Shown: positions 45,666 to 52,595 of the stretch, piece after piece
How positions within the stretch are numbered: position 1 is the first letter of the stretch
Layout: each line of letters starts with the position of its first letter
Virus record (IMG/VR): IMGVR_UViG_3300042465_006905
Location: 1 to 53,787 of that record
Strand: one strand, 5' to 3'
Source of the DNA: a virus
DNA length: 53,787 nt
Position numbers and translations under genes: made by a program
The notes under the pieces: generated by a model
Seen by the model: the letters and a program-made list of their open reading frames with translations, nothing else
Database searches by the model: none
What the model was told of the DNA's origin: nothing

Positions 45666-46309
45666 ACATATTGGCTGTTGGGTGTAGTTTTACGCACGGA
45701 TCAGAATTAACTAACCCAAAAATATCAGCATGGCCATACTTGTTGGGACAAAAAAATAACTGGAAAGTAAACAATCAAGGCATAGGTGGCGGAAGCAACG
45801 ACCGTAGTGTTCGTGTTTGTTTTGAAGAAGTGCCAAATAAGTATGATTTGATCATAGTGGCCTGGACAATACACGAACGAATTGAAGTTCCATCTGACTC
45901 GGGATTACTAAATGTAACGCTGGGCTATGCTGAGAAACATAATTTATCTTGGGCCACAGAATATTTTACCAAACATTACGATAGATTGTACAGCTACCAA
46001 CGCTGGCTGAGACAGGTAATTATGTTACAAAGTTATTTTAAACAGAATAATCAACGATACTTATTTTTAAGTACATTTGGTATTTGGTCTGATTTAAGAG
46101 AAGCACATTACGACGAGTATATGTTAAAATTGCAGTATTTGGTAGACCAAGTTGACAGTGCATGTTACATAGATTGGCCAAAATGGGGAATGGTGGACTG
46201 GCAAGGTGATTGCCCTAGAGGACCAGGAGGTCATCCATTGGAATTGGGGCATCAAAGAATAGCAGAAAGAATCAATGAACATATTAGGCATCTCGGCTGG
46301 CTTTCATGA
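45662..46309 (+). CDS. SGNH-type hydrolase-like protein (2)
   Basis: A 215-residue protein related in layout to the previous SGNH protein. Block I is AVGCSFTHGSEL (Ser9), the oxyanion region is NQGIGGGSNDRSVR, and block V is GGHPLELGHQRIAERI, a good SGNH C-terminal Asp/His-type motif although the Asp position is occupied by Gly-Gly-His. The central part is aromatic-rich. It overlaps the carbamoyltransferase gene by 35 bases. Two adjacent SGNH genes before a carbamoyltransferase suggest addition and removal of small ester groups on the same product; this is inference. Confidence 0.62.
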   Translation: MNILAVGCSFTHGSELTNPKISAWPYLLGQKNNWKVNNQGIGGGSNDRSVRVCFEEVPNKYDLIIVAWTIHERIEVPSDSGLLNVTLGYAEKHNLSWATEYFTKHYDRLYSYQRWLRQVIMLQSYFKQNNQRYLFLSTFGIWSDLREAHYDEYMLKLQYLVDQVDSACYIDWPKWGMVDWQGDCPRGPGGHPLELGHQRIAERINEHIRHLGWLS

Positions 46310-47765
46310 TGCGGCCGCCACAGTAATTGATCGCCATGGCGAGATACTATTTGCTGGCCATAGCGAGCGTTATAGTAAACGTAAGAATGATGAAAACTTC
46401 TGTGCACCATTGATCAAAGAATTGGAAAACTATAACCCAATCGATACAGTGGCATATTATGAACGCCCTTTAATGAAACAGTTGCGCCAATTGTACAGTG
46501 GTCAAGGGATTGAGTGGAATCGACTCAGTGTGAAGAAAAACATACACGATCAGATAGGTCATGCCAATTGGCAGGATGTCAAACACTACAAGAATTACAA
46601 TCATCATTTGAGTCATGCGGCAGCAGGGTTTCAAACCAGCCCATTTGATAGAGCCACTGTGGTGGTGATTGACGCAATAGGTGAATGGGATACCATAAGT
46701 ATATGGGGGGCTGAATATGATAAGAAAACTGGTCGAGCGAATTATACGAAGTTGTGGAGACAGAGTTACCCGCATAGCATCGGACTCTTTTATTCTGGAG
46801 CGACTGGCCGCGTTGGCCTACGCCCACTAGACGAAGAATACATCTTAATGGGCATGGCAGCCTATGGTGACCGTAGACATGCTGTGCCCATGCAGGATCG
46901 ATTGATAGCACACGAATACGACATACGATTCAAAGAAAATCTACATATAGGATTAAACGAAGATTTTATGCCTGGTACCAGTGATATGGATATTGCGGCT
47001 GGAGCACAGGAACTAGCAGAACAACTTATACTAAATGTCATGACTCGTGCAAAACGATTTGCTTGGAGTGACAATTTGGTTTACATGGGAGGTGTGGCCC
47101 TTAACTGCGCCGCTAACTCTAGAATAGGAAACTACTTTGAAAAAATTTGGATTATGCCTTGCCCTGGCGATAGCGGCAGTAGCCTTGGTGCCGCAGGCCT
47201 TGTTTGGGGCCGCCGTATTAATTGGAACAACGCTTTTCTGGGCCACCTTATTCCTGGGCCTTATCCTGTTAATGGTGCCTTGGATGCTCTTCTCACTGAT
47301 CGTATTGTGGGTGTGGCGAGCGGTCGTGCCGAGTTCGGCCCGCGAGCGTTGGGCAACAGAAGTCTCCTCGCAGACCCCCGCGGAAAGGAAATAAAGGATC
47401 AAGTAAATGAGATTAAACGCAGACAAAAGTTCAGACCCTTTGCGCCTGTTATTTTGGAGGAGTTGGCTGATACTTACTTTGATATGCCTAGGGGCTGGGA
47501 TCGCAGTAGGTATATGCAAACAATCGCTCGCTGTAGGTTACCTGACTTATTTCCTGCTATCATTCATCATGATGGCACTAGTCGTGTACAAACTGTGCCA
47601 CGAGACGGATCGGGAATACGAGAACTTCTTGAGAAATGGTATGTGATGACCGACTGCCCCATGTTGTTGAATACCAGTCTAAATATCAGGGGCGAACCAA
47701 TGGTCAACGATCGTGCAGATGCTGACCGTTTTGAACAACTGTACGGAGTACAAGTAGTATCATGA
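46275..47765 (+). CDS. Carbamoyltransferase (NodU/CmcH family)
   Basis: A 496-residue enzyme of the NodU/CmcH/TobZ family, which transfers a carbamoyl group from carbamoyl phosphate via carbamoyl-adenylate to sugar hydroxyls. Seen: MNILGISAGFHDAAATVID, the metal-site HHLSHAAAGF (His110, His111, His114), VVVIDAIGEWDT, YMGGVALNCAANSRI, PGDSGSSLGAAG, and the C-terminal family hallmark GRAEFGPRALGNRSLLADPR followed by KFRPFAPVIL. These occur in the right order, so the protein looks complete. The segment around 47,160-47,400 is GC-rich (139 G+C in four 60-base lines). It overlaps the next gene by 4 bases. The acceptor is unknown; phage or host surface sugars are plausible. Confidence 0.9.
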   Translation: MNILGISAGFHDAAATVIDRHGEILFAGHSERYSKRKNDENFCAPLIKELENYNPIDTVAYYERPLMKQLRQLYSGQGIEWNRLSVKKNIHDQIGHANWQDVKHYKNYNHHLSHAAAGFQTSPFDRATVVVIDAIGEWDTISIWGAEYDKKTGRANYTKLWRQSYPHSIGLFYSGATGRVGLRPLDEEYILMGMAAYGDRRHAVPMQDRLIAHEYDIRFKENLHIGLNEDFMPGTSDMDIAAGAQELAEQLILNVMTRAKRFAWSDNLVYMGGVALNCAANSRIGNYFEKIWIMPCPGDSGSSLGAAGLVWGRRINWNNAFLGHLIPGPYPVNGALDALLTDRIVGVASGRAEFGPRALGNRSLLADPRGKEIKDQVNEIKRRQKFRPFAPVILEELADTYFDMPRGWDRSRYMQTIARCRLPDLFPAIIHHDGTSRVQTVPRDGSGIRELLEKWYVMTDCPMLLNTSLNIRGEPMVNDRADADRFEQLYGVQVVS

Positions 47766-47938
47766 CAGAAACACACACAAGAACACTAGCAAGAACAATC
47801 GCATATAGAATTATTGCATTGCTTATAACTGCCATATGGACCGGGCTAGGTGATGCCGTGGCAATTCATATTGTATTGGCCACGGTACAATATGTTATGG
47901 AACGAGCCTGGCTCAAAATTAAATGGGGTAAACTATGA
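47762..47938 (+). CDS. DUF2061-like small membrane protein
   Basis: A 58-residue protein. RTLARTIAYRIIALLITAIW and ERAWLKIKWG match the DUF2061 pattern: a TisYR-type start, two short hydrophobic stretches, and a HERvW-like end. It should span the inner membrane, probably twice, with the charged tail in the cytoplasm. The function of the family is unknown. It starts by ATGA overlap with the carbamoyltransferase stop and ends by ATGA overlap with the next gene. Small membrane proteins of this type occur beside glycan-modification genes in phages and bacteria. Confidence 0.7.
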   Translation: MTETHTRTLARTIAYRIIALLITAIWTGLGDAVAIHIVLATVQYVMERAWLKIKWGKL

Positions 47939-48096
47939 CCGAAAAGAAAACAAACTTTGTGGAAGCTATCAAAGCCGCACAGGCAAATAAATCCAAAGTA
48001 CCATTAACCAAAGCACAACAGGTGCAACAGGTTAAATTTAAAAATCAAGTATCAAGTAACAAGCCAACTAAACGAACAGTGGGAAGGGGTGGATAA
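47935..48096 (+). CDS. Small Lys/Gln-rich protein
   Basis: A 53-residue ORF (MTEKKTNFVEAIKAAQANKS ... TKRTVGRGG). It is basic and low in hydrophobics, probably one helix plus a disordered tail. It overlaps the DUF2061-like gene by 4 bases and ends one base before the next ATG, and AAGGGG lies inside its end as a ribosome-binding site for the next gene. No family is recognised. The precise coupling on both sides is the main evidence that it is translated. Confidence 0.55.
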   Translation: MTEKKTNFVEAIKAAQANKSKVPLTKAQQVQQVKFKNQVSSNKPTKRTVGRGG

Positions 48097-48097
48097 A

Positions 48098-48940
48098 ATG
48101 AAACAAGCACAACGAATACTAATTATGGGCCTGCCGGGAGCAGGTAAAACTTATTTTGCAGAGCGACTAAAAACGTACATTGAAGGGCACATAACCGCCA
48201 TCGACGAGAACTCGTTAACACCCATATCGGATGCTCGAATTACAGTGGCATGGCTAAATGCCGATGAGGTGCGTAGACATTACAATGATTGGGACTTCAG
48301 TCAAGAAGGCCGCATACGCCAAAGTCAGCGTATGCGTGACCTAGCAGATGAAGCCAATACAGATTACTGTATTGTGGACTTTGTTGCACCCCTGGTTGAA
48401 ATGCGTAACAACTTCAAAGCAGATTGGACCATCTGGATTGACACAATTGAAAAAGGTCGTTTTGAAGATACTAATAAAATGTTTGTACCACCTGAGGTAT
48501 ACGACTTCCGGATCACCGAGCAAGCGGCAGAGAAGTGGGTGGAGTTTGTGGGCGAGCATATCATTGAGAACAGACGCAGACCTGTATTCAATTGGCAAAC
48601 AGAAACAGTACAAATGTTGGGTCGCTGGCAACCATGGCATGCTGGACACCGTGCGCTGTTTGATCGTGCCATTGCCAAAACTGGACAAGTGGTTATACAA
48701 ATACGCGACTGTCAGGGATGGCAAGGAACCAATCCCTTTGCCATTGAGCAAGTTAAATACTTTATACGCAGAGATTTAGATGCTCTGTACCAAGGCCAAT
48801 ATGAAATACAAGTGGTTCCTAATATTGTTAATATTACTTACGGTCGCGATGTGGGCTATAGAATTGAACAAGAGTCCTTTGATGAATCGATTACCGATAT
48901 CTCAGCGACCAAGATAAGACGGAGTATGGGTCTTGAATAA
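48098..48940 (+). CDS. APS-kinase-like / nucleotidyltransferase fusion
   Basis: A 280-residue two-domain protein. Residues ~1-155 are a P-loop kinase of the adenylylsulphate-kinase type: Walker A GLPGAGKTYFA (11-21), LNADEVRRHYNDWDFSQEGR, and MRDLADEA. Residues ~170-280 are a cytidylyltransferase-like nucleotidyltransferase: GRWQPWHAGH with the HxGH motif at 181-184, and ISATKIRRSM at 268-277. Domains of this type activate sulphate and make CDP- or NAD-type nucleotides; the phage substrate is unknown. ATG 48,098 was preferred to GTG 48,089, with AAGGGG upstream. It could supply an activated donor for the modification enzymes upstream. Confidence 0.82.
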   Translation: MKQAQRILIMGLPGAGKTYFAERLKTYIEGHITAIDENSLTPISDARITVAWLNADEVRRHYNDWDFSQEGRIRQSQRMRDLADEANTDYCIVDFVAPLVEMRNNFKADWTIWIDTIEKGRFEDTNKMFVPPEVYDFRITEQAAEKWVEFVGEHIIENRRRPVFNWQTETVQMLGRWQPWHAGHRALFDRAIAKTGQVVIQIRDCQGWQGTNPFAIEQVKYFIRRDLDALYQGQYEIQVVPNIVNITYGRDVGYRIEQESFDESITDISATKIRRSMGLE

Positions 48941-49157
48941 GTATCACATTAGATTCAATACCAAACATAATGGATCAGATCTAGTTTGGCGCATATTTGA
49001 AAACGGTGTGGAACATCTGGCAAAGGATGTTAGACTAGTTGGCGAAACATTCACTGAATGTACACATGAGCATGGCGAGACCAAATGGAACATTGCCTGC
49101 TATGGCAGACTGGTGTGGGAAGACACCGTAGCAGTAATTGTCACAGACAAAGATTAA
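48933..49157 (+). CDS. Small conserved-looking phage protein
   Basis: A 74-residue protein, TTG start, beginning MNKYHIRFNTKHNGSDLVWR and continuing IFENGVEHLAKDVRLVGE and KWNIACYGRLVWED. It resembles small proteins of unknown function in cyanophage-type genomes (as recalled: an RFNTKH-like start, WR.FENG.E core, and KWNI.C ending). The TTG overlaps the upstream stop by 8 bases. The stop codon is in the loop of the terminator-like inverted repeat and overlaps the end of the opposing gene by 4 bases. It is the last gene of the plus-strand operon. Confidence 0.62.
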   Translation: MNKYHIRFNTKHNGSDLVWRIFENGVEHLAKDVRLVGETFTECTHEHGETKWNIACYGRLVWEDTVAVIVTDKD

Positions 49158-49167
49158 GTCTGTGACA
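49139..49167. terminator. Bidirectional terminator-like inverted repeat
   Basis: TGTCACAGAC (49,139-49,148) and GTCTGTGACA (49,158-49,167) form a perfect 10-bp stem with a 9-base loop. The stop codons of both convergent genes lie in the loop. No T tract follows on either strand, so it may act as a bidirectional pause or an RNA-processing or stability hairpin rather than a full intrinsic terminator. Confidence 0.5.
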
Positions 49168-50338
49168 CAACAGATTGGTAACGATCTGCTCTCGGGATAT
49201 TATATTGTTGTAATACCGGAGCAGACTCTACAGCCTCTTTTAAATTAGTTGTTAGTTCTTGCCAGGCCAGGTTCACAAACTCTGGACTATTGAACAGTTT
49301 GAAATTGTGTTCTAGTACTGGCTCCATTTCGTGCAACATGGCAGTTAATTGACCCAATGTCAAACTAGATATGTATTCAACAATGTTGGCTACCGCTTGT
49401 AATCGTTGCACTGGATCTTCAATATGATCGTAACTTTCATCCCACCATTGGTCAAATGTTTGAAATCCATAGCTCTTAAAGTATTCTAAATTATGAGCAC
49501 AGCCCACTAGTACAAACGGTTGTTTAAGTATAACAGGTTTAAAGGTCTTTTCAGTTAAGTGACACTTTCTTTCCCAATAACAAGTTTCTGTGATAACATG
49601 TAGAAATGTTTCCATGCATTGATCTACTGCACTCAATACCATGCTGTTGTTGGGGATGGCATCTTTTTCTGGATAGTCTATACGCAACGGGTGTGCCAAA
49701 TGATCCAGCTGTTGTTTGATTTGATCTATGTATGTAGGGTCTATGTTGTATTCAGTAACAGCATAATCTAAGGCGGTGCTGTAGTGCCCATGTTCGGGAC
49801 ACTGATCACTGTAACTAACATAACCACTGCCAATAAGATTTCGTTTGGCCAACTCTCCTACAAATAAACTTCTATAAACTCTGGCGTTGCCTGTTAATCT
49901 GTTAAATGTAATATACTTTTTTCTAATAGTTCGTTTTGTTACTGGCAATATTGTTGAATCAAATTGATAACCGCGGAACCAATCATGCGCGGCAAATATA
50001 TGAAAGAATCCATAACAAGGTATAAAGTCGTATTTTTCAACAAAGTAATCTAGTGCGTCACTGTTGCGTTCTGTGGTAACTAATATTACAGGCCTCATGA
50101 GATTCCTGGCTTTTCGAAACACACAGCCAAATAGCAAATCGTTGTAGCCTTGGTACAACGGTTCCTGATCGTAACATAACACAATAGGATCTCGATCAAG
50201 ACTTTCGTCTGTGTCTAGTACTTCTATGTTTTCGAGCGAACTGGCACCAAATGGATATAGATATTCTAACCGGGGTTGTGTTATAATAGTTTTTAAAAAA
50301 CTAAAAAGATTAAAATAATGACTGTGGATATTGTACAT
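49154..50338 (-). CDS. Inverted glycosyltransferase-like gene
   Basis: A 394-residue protein, the only recognisable gene on the minus strand. PIVLCYDQEPLY and YITFNRLTGNARVYRS lead into a C-terminal half with FLHVITETCYWE (Glu251), LTEKTFKPVILKQPFVLVG (Thr262-Glu-Lys264), and GFQTFDQWWDESYD. These are the landmarks of fucosyltransferase-like enzymes and are shared with the protein at 38,059-39,144, though the N-termini differ. Its stop faces the operon end, with a 4-base overlap. Its ATG is within 2 bases of the start codon of the divergent gene at 50,337, so its promoter must lie inside that gene; none was evident. The orientation suggests a separate insertion. Confidence 0.65.
   Translation of the reverse strand: MYNIHSHYFNLFSFLKTIITQPRLEYLYPFGASSLENIEVLDTDESLDRDPIVLCYDQEPLYQGYNDLLFGCVFRKARNLMRPVILVTTERNSDALDYFVEKYDFIPCYGFFHIFAAHDWFRGYQFDSTILPVTKRTIRKKYITFNRLTGNARVYRSLFVGELAKRNLIGSGYVSYSDQCPEHGHYSTALDYAVTEYNIDPTYIDQIKQQLDHLAHPLRIDYPEKDAIPNNSMVLSAVDQCMETFLHVITETCYWERKCHLTEKTFKPVILKQPFVLVGCAHNLEYFKSYGFQTFDQWWDESYDHIEDPVQRLQAVANIVEYISSLTLGQLTAMLHEMEPVLEHNFKLFNSPEFVNLAWQELTTNLKEAVESAPVLQQYNIPRADRYQSVVSQT
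50279..50287 (+). promoter_or_regulatory. Candidate extended -10 promoter
   Basis: TGTTATAAT is a consensus -10 box with the TGn extension. No -35 match is present at the right distance. It lies within the inverted gene on the opposite strand, about 50 bases before the plus-strand gene at 50,337, and could drive it. Confidence 0.4.
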
Positions 50339-52595
50339 GTTTGATGTGTTTTACTCGGGACCAAAACCCAATCGGTTTGCGTTTGAGCGTCCTGCTGACT
50401 CTCTTGAACATGCGGCTAGTCTAAGCCGAACTGGATACTATTGGTATATTTATGGTGGCAATGATTACACCGACTTTGATTTCTCATTTGAGCCTGCTCC
50501 GTGGGAAAGTGATCAGGTACATGTGTTTCCCAGCCAATGGCAACCGGATGGCGGAGTGTATCTAGCAAATAAAGATACTGTGCATACCAAGCAATGGCAT
50601 TTTAGAACTGAACAGACAGTAACTAGAAAGCCACCAAATAATTTGTTAGACCATTGGCATATACCAGAGGAAGTTAATCGAGATGTTGTGGACTTTAGTT
50701 GGCATCCAAATCCCCTGGATCCACCTTACATATATCATTTTGGGTCAGACTATCAAGTCAGTGTTGGCCTAACATACACTGTCGACAATGCTACAGAAAT
50801 TAAATTTGCAGGACCTGTGCCTGGCACAGACAACCCATTAGAAGTCTTAGATATATTTTTTATTGATCGCTGTAACCCGTTATCACAACCACGGTATGAC
50901 AGACTGGCCGAACGCCATACTGTTACCAAAGTGAGATATGCCAACAGCATAATGGATACAGTACGCAGATGTATCACACGGGCTAAAACAAACAAATTTT
51001 GGATTATCAGCAGTGAATATGATTACAGCAACTTTGACTTTGCTTGGCATGCTGAGCCTTGGCAAAACTTTATGACACATGTATTTCCTAGTCAACATAA
51101 CCGATGGAGTGACACATTCTTAATTAACCGTTGGGAGTTTGAGCGACACAGTGAATGGGCCAATGGTCTAGAAGAGTTTCCTAATTTGAATTTTGTAACT
51201 AATCAGAGGGTGACTAAAACAGAAAACCTGCACAACATCTATTATGTAGATCATACCAACCCTGAAAGTCAAATTCAGTACAAGTTATTAAAGAAATTTG
51301 AACCAGATATTATTCTAACTCGCTTTGCTAACAGTTACCTTGATACAATGAAGCGTATTATGAGTATAGCAGACACTGAATATGTTTGGATAATAAACAG
51401 TGTTTGCAATTATGACTTCTTTGATTTTACTTGGCAACCAGAACCGTGGCAACGAGAAATGATACACTGTTTTGCCAACAGTAATGGACTTTGTGATTGT
51501 CCGCGTGGTGATACATTTTACATTCATGTTGAATCGTTTCGGAAACAAATGGTTGAGCTTGAGTTACTAGATTGGTTCAATGTAATCAACTATAATAATT
51601 TTCCTTCTGTACAACGCTGGCCCACTCCTGTAGTATATTATGAAACAGATAATTTAATAGAAGCTGTACAAAAACATAAATTTGAGACTCCGTATGCGTT
51701 GTTTACCAATCAAAAGGATATTTTGGATCCGTTGGGAAGTAGCACTTGTCTGTGGAGTGATAAAGACCGTGTAACAATAACATTTACACGCAGTCGAGCT
51801 ACTGCATTGGTACCCAGGGAAATAAAACGCTATTTAAAGACGCAAATCTACGATTATCCTTACCTGGAGAAGGAGAATTCACAGGATTTCTTTGCCGAGA
51901 AGCCGTTAGATATTGTGTACATCAGCAACGGCGAACCCGATGAACAACGTTATTACAACAACTTGGAAGATGATGTTTATGGTAATCCTTTAAGAGATCC
52001 TAGACATCGTATCAAATGGGTGCGTGGTGTTGATGGGCGAGTTGCCGCATATCAAGAGGCCGCTAGACAAAGCTCAACCGACTGGTTCTTTGCTGTGTTT
52101 GCAAAACTGGAAGTAGACTGTGTTGATTGGGCCTGGCAACCCGACTATTGGCAACAGCCCAAACACTATATCTTCAATGCCCGCAATCCTGTTAACGGAT
52201 TAGAGTATGGACACATGGGCATGATTGCTTATAATAAGCGGTTAGTGTTGGCAAACAATGCGCCTGGCATTGACTTTACCTTGAGTCAGCCACATGAAAG
52301 TGTACCCATACTGAGTGGAACAGCACATTTTAATCAAGATGCTTGGACCACTTGGCGCACAGCATTTAGGGAAGTGCTGAAATTGCGATTGTTTATGGAG
52401 ACACAACCCACTGTAGAAACCGAGCACAGGCTCGCAACTTGGCTATCAACAGCCCAAGGTAATTACAGCAATTATTGCTTGGCAGGTGCTAGAGATGCTG
52501 TAGAATACTACGAATCTGTTGCGGGAGACGCTGATAAACTGCAACTCAGCTTTGATTGGCGGTGGCTCCGGGATAAGTATGACGCTAAATACTAA
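50337..52595 (+). CDS. Repeated glycosyltransferase-like protein (752 aa)
   Basis: A 752-residue protein built from repeats. A unit of about 100 residues ends in a Y/FxxFDFxWxPxPWQ...HVFPSQ pattern: DYTDFDFSFEPAPWESDQ (~43-60), VVDFSWHPNPLDPPYIYHF (~116-134), DYSNFDFAWHAEPWQNF (~227-243), NYDFFDFTWQPEPWQRE (~358-374) and DCVDWAWQPDYWQQP (~600-614). The last unit matches the DGD-type glycosyltransferase at 34,440 (VRGVDGRVAAYQEAARQ; NGLEYGHMGMIAYNKRL). Acidic metal-site motifs are blurred in the earlier copies, so some units may only bind. ATG 50,337 is preferred to TTG 50,331. It is tightly followed by the next gene (no gap). Confidence 0.55.
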   Translation: MFDVFYSGPKPNRFAFERPADSLEHAASLSRTGYYWYIYGGNDYTDFDFSFEPAPWESDQVHVFPSQWQPDGGVYLANKDTVHTKQWHFRTEQTVTRKPPNNLLDHWHIPEEVNRDVVDFSWHPNPLDPPYIYHFGSDYQVSVGLTYTVDNATEIKFAGPVPGTDNPLEVLDIFFIDRCNPLSQPRYDRLAERHTVTKVRYANSIMDTVRRCITRAKTNKFWIISSEYDYSNFDFAWHAEPWQNFMTHVFPSQHNRWSDTFLINRWEFERHSEWANGLEEFPNLNFVTNQRVTKTENLHNIYYVDHTNPESQIQYKLLKKFEPDIILTRFANSYLDTMKRIMSIADTEYVWIINSVCNYDFFDFTWQPEPWQREMIHCFANSNGLCDCPRGDTFYIHVESFRKQMVELELLDWFNVINYNNFPSVQRWPTPVVYYETDNLIEAVQKHKFETPYALFTNQKDILDPLGSSTCLWSDKDRVTITFTRSRATALVPREIKRYLKTQIYDYPYLEKENSQDFFAEKPLDIVYISNGEPDEQRYYNNLEDDVYGNPLRDPRHRIKWVRGVDGRVAAYQEAARQSSTDWFFAVFAKLEVDCVDWAWQPDYWQQPKHYIFNARNPVNGLEYGHMGMIAYNKRLVLANNAPGIDFTLSQPHESVPILSGTAHFNQDAWTTWRTAFREVLKLRLFMETQPTVETEHRLATWLSTAQGNYSNYCLAGARDAVEYYESVAGDADKLQLSFDWRWLRDKYDAKY

